Shown one piece after another: positions 44,101 through 51,710 of a stretch of DNA of 64,000 nucleotides (position 1 is the first letter of the stretch; each line of letters starts with the position of its first letter). The stretch covers positions 12,942 to 76,941 of the forward strand of contig CAXPEB010000080.1 in NCBI GenBank assembly GCA_964215915.1, read 5' to 3'. The notes under the pieces were generated by a model. That model saw only the letters and a program-made list of their open reading frames with translations, did not search any database and was not told the DNA's origin. The DNA is from UBA8524 sp964215915. Its GTDB lineage: Bacteria; Bacteroidota; Bacteroidia; UBA8524. Both the position numbers and the translations under genes were made by a program.

Positions 44101-47100
44101 GATAAACGACAGTGTGCAGTGTGATAACGGGCACAATTTCGTCTTCACTAACCAAAGCCAGATCAATGCAGGAAGCATGGCATACGACTGGCGATTCGGG
44201 GATGGTGACAGCAGTGCTCAGCAACATCCGTCACACCAGTACTCCGTTTTCGGAGATTATACGGTAAGGCTTGTTGCCAACTCGCCGTATGGATGTTCGG
44301 ATACTACAGAAAAAGCGGTGCGTATCGACCCGAATCCACAAGCAGTCCTCTGGCTTGCGGACAGTGGTCAGTGTGTGAATGAGCAGCTATTCGCCTTTGC
44401 CGACAGTTCTTCACTGGCAGAAGGCAATTACCAGATCACCTGGCATTTCGGGGATGGTGACAGCAGTATACAAAATGACCCGGTTCACACGTACGGTGCA
44501 GCGGGGAACTATACCGTGCGGCAGTTACTGATCAGCGACAAAGGCTGCAGGGACAGTAGTAGCCTGGCTATCGATGTATACCCCAAGCCACAGGTTGCTT
44601 TCGGTGTCAATGACAGCATCCAGTGCTTCAACGGGCATGTGTTTGTGTTCCAGAACCTGTCTGTTATCAGTTCGGGAAGCCTTAGCTACGACTGGCGGTT
44701 CGGGGATGGCGATAGCAGTTCGCTGCAGCACCCGGATCACCAATACGCCGTTTACGGGGATTATATGACCCGCCTGGTAACCAGCAGCGATCAGTTTTGC
44801 CGGGATACGGCATGGAATTCCATACGCATCAATCCCAACCCACAAGCAGCCATCTGGCTCAATGACAGTTTCCAATGCCTGAATGAACAGGCATTCGTTT
44901 TCCGTGACAGCGGGAGCATTGCAGAAGGCAATTACCAGGTAACCTGGTATTTCGGTGATGGCGACAGCAACATCCTTCAGGATGTGTCTCATACCTACTC
45001 GATAGAAGGTTCGTACCAAATCATGCAGGTTTTGCAAAGTGACAAAAGCTGTATGGATACTGCCTTGCTTGATCTGGAAGTTTACCCGAGACCTTTTGCC
45101 CTATTTGCCGTTAACGACAGCATCCAGTGTTTTGACGGCCATCGCTTTGACTTCCTGAACCAGAGTGTGATCAATGCCGGGGTTCTTCGCTACGACTGGC
45201 GGTTTGACGACGGAGACAGCAGTCAGCTACAAAACCCTTCCTATACCTACGGAACCTTCGGTGATTACCGCGTAAGGCTGGTTACCTACAGCGATCACGA
45301 TTGTAAAGACACGGCCTACCAGGATCTTCGTATCAACCCGAACCCGGAAGCCCGGATATGGCTCAATGACAGCTTCCAGTGCCTCAATGACCAGTCGTTT
45401 GAATTCCGTGACAGCAGTCTGCTGGCGGAAGGTGCCTACCTTAGGGAATGGAATTTTGGCGACGGAAATACGGACACGAGCCGGGACCTGATCCATACCT
45501 ATATCCAGGACGGCCCGTATACGGTAAGGCTGCTATTGGAAAGCGACAAGAACTGCCGGGACTCGGCATTTGTTTCCACGGAAGCCTACCCCACTCCTTT
45601 ACCGGTCTTTACCATTAATGATAGCGGGCAATGCGTCAATACCAATGACTTTGCCTTCACGAATACCAGCACTATTCATTACGGTTGGTTGCGTTACGAA
45701 TGGAGTTTCGGCGACGGACTGGCAGATACCAACGGTCAGATCAATCATACTTATTTATCTGCCGACACTTTCCATGTGGTATTGTCTGCCATCAGTAATT
45801 TCGGGTGTATAGACTCCGTATCCCGGGACATTATTGCCTTCCCGAAACCGCAGAGCAACTGGGTGATCAACGATACCGCGCAATGTGTGAACACCAATGA
45901 CTTCCGTTTCCAGGCACAGGTACAGATCAGTTCCGGTAATCTGAAAAACTATTGGTGGGACCTGGAAAGCCTGCTGGACAGCGGTGACCTGGACACAGCC
46001 AGAACTTATCTGCTTGCCGGAACTTATCCGGTGTACTTCTATGCCCAATCTGAACTGGATTGCTGGGATACTCTTCAAAATGTGCTTACCGTACATCCGA
46101 AACCCAGCGCAGTGTATCAGGTAAACGACAGTGACCAGTGCCTCAATACGCAGCATTACGTCTTTAGTAACCAGAGTACCCTGTCTGCAGGAAGCCTGCA
46201 TTATTTCTGGGAGTTCGGTGACGGAGACACCTCCTCGGATTTCGAACCGGTAAAACTATTCCAGCAACATGATACCCTGACTACCGTACTGTATGCCATT
46301 AGTGACCTGGGGTGTTATGATACCACTGATCATACCCTGATTGTGTTTCCCGTACCGGATGTTTCCTTTTCCTACAACGACAGCGATCAGTGCGTGAACG
46401 GCAATTATTTTGTCTTCACCAACGAGAGCACGATCGATTATGGAATTCTGTCTTATACCTGGGACCTTGGCAATGGCATGCAGGCAGTTTCTGCTGATAC
46501 GAACATGGTTTATTCCGTGTACGGTACTTATCCGGTCTGGCTTTGGGCTGAGTCTAACGTAGGTTGTCGCGATTCACTGAGAAAAGACATGATCGTGTAC
46601 CCCAAGCCCAACCCGGGTTTTTCGGAAAATGACCCCGGTCAATGTGTGAACACCCAGGATTTCCGATTTACGGATCAAAGCAATATCGCTTACGGCAACC
46701 TGCATTATACGTATCGTTTCGGTGATGGCACCGAAGACACCCTGGCTTCGCCGGCACATTACTATCCGGCATTCGGGGTCTATACCGTCCGGCAGGTATT
46801 GGAAAGTGATTACGGGTGTATGGATTCCGTGGAGTCGGGTGTTCAGGCATTTGCCAAACCTCAGGCCTTGTTCACCATTAATGACCGCGATCAGTGCATC
46901 AATACTCAGGATTTCCGGTTTAGCAGTCAAAGCAATATTGCCGAAGGCTCCCTGCAGGATGTGTTTTGGGACTTTGATGACGGGAATACCGCAAATGGTC
47001 CCAATACCGCCAATTACTACCTGAACTCGGGGACTTACGATGTTCGCCTCTTAGCTCTGTCCGACAGCTTCTGTTACGATACGCTGTTCAAGTCGCTTCG

Positions 47101-48073
47101 GGTATATCCCAAACCCGTGGCGGCAATCGGGTACAATGATTCCGCCCAATGCCACAGCACCAACCTGTATGAAGTGTACAGCCTGGCTTTTGATTCCAGC
47201 GGAGTAGCCAACTGGTACTGGGATATTGATACGGACAGCAACGCTTCCGATTCTTCGTTCCGTTTCCACTTCGATACCTATGGCCCCAAAACCTTTACAC
47301 ACCGTTTGGTGAGTCAGAACGGTTGCTGGGATACCATAAGCCGCGACGCTTATGTGAAACCCATGCCCGACCCGTCGTTCACCGGTCTTAGAACCTTCCA
47401 TTGTGATAATGAGGCTGCTTTTGCGCTAAGCCCGGTTACGCCGGGTGGTATTTTCGATGGAAAAAATATTGCCAACCAGCTGTATCAACCCCGACTGCTC
47501 TGGGAAGATACGGTTCGGTATTGGGTGGAAGTGAATGGTTGTGCAGACTCCTCCTACGAATACACCAATGTTTATCCCTTCCCCGTCGTGGAACTTGGGG
47601 AGGACACGGTACTTTGCAAAAATGAGTTTCTGCTCTTTGATGTCAGCTTCTGGAGTTCGGATTACCTCTGGCAGGACGATAAAGAAAGTGCCCGTTACCG
47701 GGCTTCCAAGCCGGGGATGTACCGGGTTACGGTGAGTAATATCTGCGGAAGCGCTTCGGACAGCCTCCGGATCAGCTACCTCGACGACTTATGCCGGATT
47801 TATGTTCCTACGGCATTTACCCCGAACAAGGACATTTACAATTCGTATTACAAACCGGTAACCTTCGGTTTGGATGAAATGCAGTACAGCATCTTCACCC
47901 GCTGGGGAGAGAAGGTCTTTGAAGGCAATCTGGATGATGAGGGATGGGACGGTACTTTCGGTGGGGTTCCGGTGCAGATTGACGTGTATGTGGTGGTGGT
48001 TCGCTATTCCTATACCCTGCACGGTGAAACGATCAGCGGATACCTCCGTGAAAATGTCACCCTGCTTCGCTAA
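38180..48073 (+). CDS. Giant PKD-repeat surface protein with T9SS type B sorting domain
   Basis: A 3297-residue exported protein, the largest gene here. It has a signal peptide (LNVLAFFTLCLLLSGNLSYG) and then an irregular series of PKD domains in the first 1540 residues, most with WDFGDG or close variants. Next come 18 regular 84-85 residue PKD modules (42812-47356). Each module has the frame NDSxQC, then WxFGDGDS, HxY and GCxDT. A cysteine at position 16 and another near position 74 recur in almost every module, suggesting one disulfide per module. The end is the gliding-motility-type CTD (YVPTAFTPNKDIYNSYYKPV, IFTRWGEKVFEG, GWDGTF), a T9SS type B signal. It is probably an adhesin or a long surface fibre; the ligand is unknown. 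Confidence 0.93.
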   Translation: MQRLNVLAFFTLCLLLSGNLSYGQCNASFAKNKAVLCDTDSLILNSLAPVGLIYSQWDFGNGDTLNALDTQYRYAAPGTYVIRHIVEDNSACRDTAYDTVQVFQTPLLFFSTDLNCQDDSVHLYGNYLTGTGDTLGTLRWWTGTGDSLEGDTVAFAYPSSGYYSLSLQGTGKGCTVKLDSTVFIRQRPQAAFLIDTNSCFGDSMRFTGQGSAYSPSYRWNFGDVLSGLKNTDSVANPKHRFTQAGLYQVRMVLSDTLGCRDTIIRPVRIHQAAIAAIHYNEVCTGSATEFGNVSGLGASDSIRTIRWDFGDGDSALIAFPTHTYADSGSYQVRLVLSTYAGCRDTSEESILIHPQPVIQLDLDSVCRGSNVNFQLISSTNEIQSYQWTFGDGFTSSSSSPQHQYTVSGKYAARLQLIFNEGKSCQSAPDSVTVLALPSASFLINEDTQCFRGNEVCVHLQNQSPLVKTRRVIFDDGFVQVDQGPTDTFVCHTYADAAGGTYFIAIQMLDSNGCSQTYSLDSGVLIYPEFATGFSQSSDSGCFSTNVDFINMTNQPLSNITRYYWDFGDGTQDSTNWDTAYHTYTTNGNFNVKLVAENQQGCLDSATGASSINNTSYTVDGQIDSLPSACASNNRLYVHQSFVSGAQIRWYWGTEDSSSVFSPSYMYEFPGTYHPRLRISLNGCDSVVYLDTVDILGPYARFGPITNRFQCEITDTVYFVNNSIYYKNSQRGAFWDFGDGFAPSCTTNYEAGINATGNCRYSTDSTNTKHMYDRNQENCYYTRLIAYDNFSGCGDTVVEYLPLTAPVASPDPLNGFNGLFTIQSQTCLGPEEEKEISISLTQTQPNCGRQSYWVLWDSSCAAASGNINNFWVPLATDHNYDYDNAPCDPEGYVSMGLIIQNGSDSLGNVCRDTAWYHNILQFNLMDPRFGSSYDSSQYYCTGSSFDFYLSRPNQDSVNRVIWSWGDGTQTDTNTTDTVSHQYTTSGQFTVTTQVFTVDGCVGSDSGHVRVGVTALQGYSNDRLCVGDSFQLLPVLNYVNDPSLYWEDSARLSQNKEALLYDLGDGNGFNDLGAQPWIDIDGVRQYYIRVAYRDSAGCWDTLSYADTLKSYGIYAAFGTQLDTFLCPQSIAFTNGSSVFDSTAGFAQTQDSVAAATWVFGNGLANSTLLNPERYLGTGSYSVKLIAQNTIGCKDSVVHDLVVVGPVARYSFTSDSSGCETLRVYFENQSTNASNYVWQFNDSGNAVTSTASDTNFYFDYERFGNFVPTLTAQGSFNQDGIVVSCESVFPDSTAWDSLRLISVYERGTPEFSFVTDCATRQVTFTNSSSSIQAGMQFLWEFGDGDTSSSSDPVHTYSDTGHYTVILHVITDKGCEDTVSAEVTVAPNPEAWFTFNETCLGSYTQFEDSTNAFNDAIYDWQWDFGDGGTSILDNPDHLYAQDTLYTVNLVVTNIAGCRDTVQRSIRIHSIPTAAFSATAVCRYDSVSFTQLSTNEELPLSYQWDFGDGGSSVLTAPRHKYGTSGNKLVTLIATSSYSCADTLSQFVNVYQEPTASFTINDRDQCLSSQQFVFSDQSTAGTGGYSVSWNYGDGNTGSGDPGGHQYGTPGTYLIHLYLNSVVGCRDTALDSVTVNPQAIAGFLLNDNAQCENENIYLFADTSVISQGSLTRSWQTGDGTSYSDSSVTHHYADTGTFTLRLIQLSDAGCRDTVDKTIYVNPSPRAAFVINDSTQCLGGNLFAFTNTTQLAKGNFTSGWDFGDGSQSGSLNPIHTYSQDSSVWTIRLIVTSDSLCRDTVSHSGTTYPMPEARFSIADSAQCFRDNLFHFADSGSIKSGTLDFRWYFGDGDSSSLQHPTHSYGSAGSYTVTQVSSSSFLCRDTFENQVVVYPQPEARIGLGDSIACFRGHFFVFADSGSLSSGSWQRVWKFGDGNSDTLEMLSHSYDSNGVYTAWLVVESEFGCMDSVSRQYEVYPQAEAVFAINDSVQCDNGHNFVFTNQSQINAGSMAYDWRFGDGDSSAQQHPSHQYSVFGDYTVRLVANSPYGCSDTTEKAVRIDPNPQAVLWLADSGQCVNEQLFAFADSSSLAEGNYQITWHFGDGDSSIQNDPVHTYGAAGNYTVRQLLISDKGCRDSSSLAIDVYPKPQVAFGVNDSIQCFNGHVFVFQNLSVISSGSLSYDWRFGDGDSSSLQHPDHQYAVYGDYMTRLVTSSDQFCRDTAWNSIRINPNPQAAIWLNDSFQCLNEQAFVFRDSGSIAEGNYQVTWYFGDGDSNILQDVSHTYSIEGSYQIMQVLQSDKSCMDTALLDLEVYPRPFALFAVNDSIQCFDGHRFDFLNQSVINAGVLRYDWRFDDGDSSQLQNPSYTYGTFGDYRVRLVTYSDHDCKDTAYQDLRINPNPEARIWLNDSFQCLNDQSFEFRDSSLLAEGAYLREWNFGDGNTDTSRDLIHTYIQDGPYTVRLLLESDKNCRDSAFVSTEAYPTPLPVFTINDSGQCVNTNDFAFTNTSTIHYGWLRYEWSFGDGLADTNGQINHTYLSADTFHVVLSAISNFGCIDSVSRDIIAFPKPQSNWVINDTAQCVNTNDFRFQAQVQISSGNLKNYWWDLESLLDSGDLDTARTYLLAGTYPVYFYAQSELDCWDTLQNVLTVHPKPSAVYQVNDSDQCLNTQHYVFSNQSTLSAGSLHYFWEFGDGDTSSDFEPVKLFQQHDTLTTVLYAISDLGCYDTTDHTLIVFPVPDVSFSYNDSDQCVNGNYFVFTNESTIDYGILSYTWDLGNGMQAVSADTNMVYSVYGTYPVWLWAESNVGCRDSLRKDMIVYPKPNPGFSENDPGQCVNTQDFRFTDQSNIAYGNLHYTYRFGDGTEDTLASPAHYYPAFGVYTVRQVLESDYGCMDSVESGVQAFAKPQALFTINDRDQCINTQDFRFSSQSNIAEGSLQDVFWDFDDGNTANGPNTANYYLNSGTYDVRLLALSDSFCYDTLFKSLRVYPKPVAAIGYNDSAQCHSTNLYEVYSLAFDSSGVANWYWDIDTDSNASDSSFRFHFDTYGPKTFTHRLVSQNGCWDTISRDAYVKPMPDPSFTGLRTFHCDNEAAFALSPVTPGGIFDGKNIANQLYQPRLLWEDTVRYWVEVNGCADSSYEYTNVYPFPVVELGEDTVLCKNEFLLFDVSFWSSDYLWQDDKESARYRASKPGMYRVTVSNICGSASDSLRISYLDDLCRIYVPTAFTPNKDIYNSYYKPVTFGLDEMQYSIFTRWGEKVFEGNLDDEGWDGTFGGVPVQIDVYVVVVRYSYTLHGETISGYLRENVTLLR
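42812..47356 (+). repeat. Tandem array of 18 PKD modules (252-255 nt each)
   Basis: Counting from the YP/NP/FP-x-P start of each module gives 18 consecutive units, 15 of 84 codons and 3 of 85 codons. Module starts include 42812, 43064, 43316, 43571, 43823, 44075, 44579, 45083, 45587, 46094, 46598 and 47105. Protein-level identity between modules is moderate and DNA identity visibly lower, so the array is old except for the sub-block at 44075-45586. Confidence 0.85.
44075..45586 (+). repeat. Higher-order repeat: three copies of a 504-nt two-module unit
   Basis: Modules 6-11 alternate between type A (DNGHNFVFTNQS, YDWRFGDGDSS) and type B (LNEQAFVFRDSG, EGNYQVTWYFGDG). The starts of the A modules, 44075, 44579 and 45083, and the following module at 45587 are spaced exactly 504 nt apart. 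This indicates amplification of a two-module unit after the older array was formed. Confidence 0.85.
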
Positions 48074-48247
48074 TTATTCCCCTTCTGTTTCCCTTTCAGC
48101 ACTTTGATAATTATTCTTAGCTGACGATCCGTTTGCAGGGCATATCCCCCCGTTCACACGTTATTTTATCTTATCGGTAAAATAGTTTCTCTCTTATGGA
48201 TTTTTCATGCTTATTTTCCCGTGATTAAAGAGGACAACCGTTTACCC

Positions 48248-50248
48248 ATGCGCTTACTATCATCCCCTAATTTCCTGTTTCTCGTTCTGCTTCTTTTTAT
48301 TTCCTGTCGCAGCGATGAAGAAAACAAACCGCCTGAAAATGCCCAATTCAAAGGACTGAACAGTGCTTCAACATTCTGTTCCAGACTTGAAGAACTCAAT
48401 CCGGACAGCATCCATTCCACGCTGGCTCAATATGCCAATGAACTGGCCGGAAAGGTCCCCGACTCTGCAGACTATATTTTGAACTGCATGAAGCATTATG
48501 CGGAAACCCGGCAAAACCCTCAGATGAAGGCTATTTACCAATCCACTCAGTCTTATGTACTGTTATGGAGTGGTCGTTATGACAGTGCTACCTGGTATGC
48601 GGAACAAGCCGATCAATACGCAACAGAACATTATGATACGGCTCTGATCACGGCTAATATCAACGCACTGGCTACAGGGTATTATGTGAACAATGATCTG
48701 AAAAATGCCAAAAAGCAGTATCTGAGAGGGCTGGAAATTTCTGAGGCAAATTCGAAAAAACAGTTCCTGCTGAATCAGATCCTTTTTTGCAGTAACCTGG
48801 CCTCCCTGCATTACAATATCGGGGAATGGCAGGAAGCCCGGAAATACTTCCACAGAGTTCTTTTACTCTGTGATTCTATCGGGAAAGACGAAGAGCTGTC
48901 TTCAAAATATGCCGATTTTGTCCAATTCGTGATCCCGCAAACAGCCTATAACTTTTTTGTGGTAAGCACCAACGATCTCGAGTTTGATGTTGCCGATTCA
49001 ATCTGGAAAAGCTACCGTCTTTATGAAAAATTAAAAGGAAACCCTGTTGAAAACCAGAAGTATTTTATTGGCCGTGCTTTGTTCCATGCCGTGCAAGGGA
49101 AATTCCCGGACAGTGCTTACAACCTGCTAATTCCTTTGGCTATGGACAGTATTACTCCGGATAACTTCATTTCCTATTACGGAGCACATTTGAATTACCT
49201 GAATACACGATTAGAGAAGGGGCAAAAGGACAGTATTGAATTTGCCCGGAAGCGTGTTCTTGAGGGCTTTCACTTATTGGGCGACGGATATCCTCAATCC
49301 ATAAGCTTTGTATCCGACCAGTTACAAGTTGCCCTGGAAAACGGCTTTGATCCCGTTGACATCGAACTACTGGAAAAATGGGAAGAGGAGTGTATCCCGG
49401 AAGAACATAATGATTATACCCGGTACCAATGTGCCAGACTTAGGGTGACCTATTATTGGGCAAACCAGCAGTTTGATAAAGCAAATAAATACTATAGGGA
49501 TATCATCGAAATGCAGGATCAGCTTCTCTACACCCTGGAAACTTTACGGTTTTTCGACTTTAGTACGGAATTGAAAAATTCGGCTCTGAAACTGCAGGCC
49601 AGTCTGAAAGATGCCCAGCTTGAAAGAAAAAAGAATCAGAACAAAATACTGTTTTTATCCCTGTTCCTGCTCTTTGCCATTGCTGTCTTTATTGTTGTCG
49701 TAGTCCTGCAGAAACGAAAACAAACCCGGCTCCGCCTTATGTTGATCGAATCCGAACGTTCCAAGGAACTGGAAAGGCAACAATATCTGGAAAGGGAACA
49801 CCGGCTCGGACAGCGTAGTGTTGCCCTTTCCAATATCCTGCTTGCCAAAGCAGATGAACTCAGGATGCACATCAACGCCGCATTACAAAGAAGGCAACAA
49901 TCTGAACTTCAAGACATAAAACGCGAACTGGAAGCAATCCTCGATGGCAATCAGGATTTTGGTCAACCCGAATATGCAGACGTCGTAGCGGAAGACAGCT
50001 ACCCGGAACTGGAAGCCATGTTCCCGTACCTGCACATGGGAATTAACGACAAAAGAATACTGGTACTGACAATGGAAGGCTATGCCTCCAAAGATATCGC
50101 CCGCTTCCTGGGAATTTCCACTCAGCACGTACTCAATACCCGTTCAAAAATCAAAAAGAAGATCACTGAAGAAGAGGGAAAAGAAATCCAATGGAAGGAA
50201 ATCAAAACCGCTTATATGGAAAGACGTATGCAAATGGGAGATTCCTAA
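48248..50248 (+). CDS. Membrane-anchored TPR regulator with LuxR-like HTH
   Basis: A 666-residue protein. The N-terminus is hydrophobic with a lipobox-like end (FLVLLLFISC, Cys near residue 18). A TPR-like helical region spans roughly residues 40-440. One membrane helix (LFLSLFLLFAIAVFIVVVVL, about 470-490) is followed by a cytoplasmic coiled coil. A C-terminal LuxR/GerE-like HTH reads NDKRILVLTMEGYASKDIA and RFLGISTQHVLNTRSKI. Such Bacteroidota proteins are thought to sense outside signals through TPRs and bind DNA inside. The ATG at 48248 is preferred because it begins the signal. Located 174 nt after the giant PKD gene, which it may regulate (inference). Confidence 0.8.
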   Translation: MRLLSSPNFLFLVLLLFISCRSDEENKPPENAQFKGLNSASTFCSRLEELNPDSIHSTLAQYANELAGKVPDSADYILNCMKHYAETRQNPQMKAIYQSTQSYVLLWSGRYDSATWYAEQADQYATEHYDTALITANINALATGYYVNNDLKNAKKQYLRGLEISEANSKKQFLLNQILFCSNLASLHYNIGEWQEARKYFHRVLLLCDSIGKDEELSSKYADFVQFVIPQTAYNFFVVSTNDLEFDVADSIWKSYRLYEKLKGNPVENQKYFIGRALFHAVQGKFPDSAYNLLIPLAMDSITPDNFISYYGAHLNYLNTRLEKGQKDSIEFARKRVLEGFHLLGDGYPQSISFVSDQLQVALENGFDPVDIELLEKWEEECIPEEHNDYTRYQCARLRVTYYWANQQFDKANKYYRDIIEMQDQLLYTLETLRFFDFSTELKNSALKLQASLKDAQLERKKNQNKILFLSLFLLFAIAVFIVVVVLQKRKQTRLRLMLIESERSKELERQQYLEREHRLGQRSVALSNILLAKADELRMHINAALQRRQQSELQDIKRELEAILDGNQDFGQPEYADVVAEDSYPELEAMFPYLHMGINDKRILVLTMEGYASKDIARFLGISTQHVLNTRSKIKKKITEEEGKEIQWKEIKTAYMERRMQMGDS

Positions 50249-50306
50249 AAAAGATAGGTATAACCTCACTACTCCATCAAAAATGGGCACAGGAAACAAC
50301 AGTCCG

Positions 50307-50329
50307 GTAACCCCAGAATGGTTACTTTT
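50307..50329 (+). terminator. Short hairpin with T-run before the cystathionine synthase gene
   Basis: GTAACC (50307-50312) pairs with GGTTAC (50320-50325) and runs into TTTT. The distal arm and T-run contain the -7 box of the next gene. The stem is short, so termination may be weak. Confidence 0.45.
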
Positions 50330-50330
50330 G
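50323..50330 (+). promoter_or_regulatory. -7 box of the cystathionine synthase gene (TACTTTTG)
   Basis: TACTTTTG ends 7 nt before the ATG at 50338 and overlaps the terminator-like hairpin above. Confidence 0.6.
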
Positions 50331-50337
50331 TGCCCGA

Positions 50338-51705
50338 ATGCACTATTATAATTCCATACTCGAAACCATTGGCAACACCCCTTTGGTGAAACTGAACCGC
50401 ATAGCGGAAGAGATCCCCGCTCTGGTACTGGCAAAAGTAGAAACCTTTAACCCGGGGAATTCGATCAAAGACCGTATGGCCCTCAAAATGATCGAGGACG
50501 CGGAAAAGTCGGGAGCCCTCAAACCCGGCGGAACCATCATCGAAGGAACCAGCGGCAATACCGGAATGGGGCTGGCTATTGCGGCCGTGATCAAAGGGTA
50601 CAAGTGCATCTTCACCACTACCGACAAGCAATCGAAAGAAAAGATCGATGCGCTGAAGGCTTTTGGGGCAGAAGTAATTGTTTGTCCCACCGACGTGGAT
50701 CCGGAAGACCCCCGCTCCTATTACTCGGTAAGCAGCCGCCTAGCCGCAGAAACCCCGAATTCCTGGAAACCCAATCAATACGATAACCTTTCCAACTCGC
50801 AGGCACATTATGAGCAAACCGGACCGGAGATCTGGAAACAAACCGAAGGTAAAATCACCCACCTGGTAGTAGGTGTGGGAACCGGCGGAACGATCTCGGG
50901 AACTGCACGTTACCTGAAAGAACAAAACCCGGATATCCAGGTTTTAGGTATCGATACCTACGGTTCCATTTTTAAAAAGTATAAGGAAACGGGCGAGTTC
51001 GATAAGTCTGAGATCTATCCCTATATCACCGAAGGAATCGGAGAAGACTTTATTCCGCAAAACGTAGCCTTTGACCTGATCGATTATTTCGAAAAGGTAA
51101 CAGACCGGGATGCGGCAATCTATACCCGTAAGATCGCGCGGGAAGAAGGCATTTTTGTAGGCAACTCGGCAGGAGCTGCTATCGCCGGACTCGTTCAGAT
51201 GAAGGACCGTTTCCGGGAAGGAGATGTGGTAGTAGTGATCTTCCATGACCACGGCACACGCTATGTGGGAAAGATGTTTAATGATACCTGGATGCGTGAA
51301 CGCGGGTTTATGGAAACCCCTCAACCCAAAACCGCTCTCGACCTCATTGAAAAACACAAAGACCAACGCCTGGTTACGGTACAACAGGATGAATTCCTGC
51401 AAAAGGCCTGTGAAAAGATCCAGCGCTTCAATATCTCGCAAATTCCGGTTACCGATACCGATGGACAATTCGTAGGTTCCCTGGATGAAAGCATGCTGTT
51501 TCAGTTGTTGATGCAAGACCCCGAGACCGGAAAACGCACCATACAATCGGTTATGCGCCCTCCTTTCCCGGTAGTCAGACACGACGAACCTATCGAATCG
51601 GTGGCCAAAAAGATCAATAAAGACAATACCGCCGTGCTGATGATGGACCTTGGCGGAAACTGGCATATCATCACCAAGTTTGATGTGATTGAGGCACTGA
51701 GTTAA
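50338..51705 (+). CDS. PLP-dependent cystathionine beta-synthase with CBS domains
   Basis: A 455-residue fold-type II PLP enzyme. It joins serine (or O-acetylserine) with homocysteine or sulphide. The catalytic lysine is Lys44 in NPGNSIKDR, the phosphate loop is GTSGNTG (70-76) and VGVGTGGTISG binds the cofactor. The C-terminal 120 residues hold two CBS motifs (RLVTVQQDEFLQKACEKIQ and PFPVVRHDEPIESVAKKIN), as in cystathionine beta-synthases rather than simple cysteine synthases. No haem-binding N-terminal extension. Followed after 5 nt by the BtuF-like gene. Confidence 0.9.
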   Translation: MHYYNSILETIGNTPLVKLNRIAEEIPALVLAKVETFNPGNSIKDRMALKMIEDAEKSGALKPGGTIIEGTSGNTGMGLAIAAVIKGYKCIFTTTDKQSKEKIDALKAFGAEVIVCPTDVDPEDPRSYYSVSSRLAAETPNSWKPNQYDNLSNSQAHYEQTGPEIWKQTEGKITHLVVGVGTGGTISGTARYLKEQNPDIQVLGIDTYGSIFKKYKETGEFDKSEIYPYITEGIGEDFIPQNVAFDLIDYFEKVTDRDAAIYTRKIAREEGIFVGNSAGAAIAGLVQMKDRFREGDVVVVIFHDHGTRYVGKMFNDTWMRERGFMETPQPKTALDLIEKHKDQRLVTVQQDEFLQKACEKIQRFNISQIPVTDTDGQFVGSLDESMLFQLLMQDPETGKRTIQSVMRPPFPVVRHDEPIESVAKKINKDNTAVLMMDLGGNWHIITKFDVIEALS

Positions 51706-51710
51706 TACGT

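Noticed and set aside
42812..47356. CRISPR-like regularity of repeats
   Set aside because: Units are 252-255 nt, in frame and coding for PKD modules; there are no short identical repeats with unique spacers.
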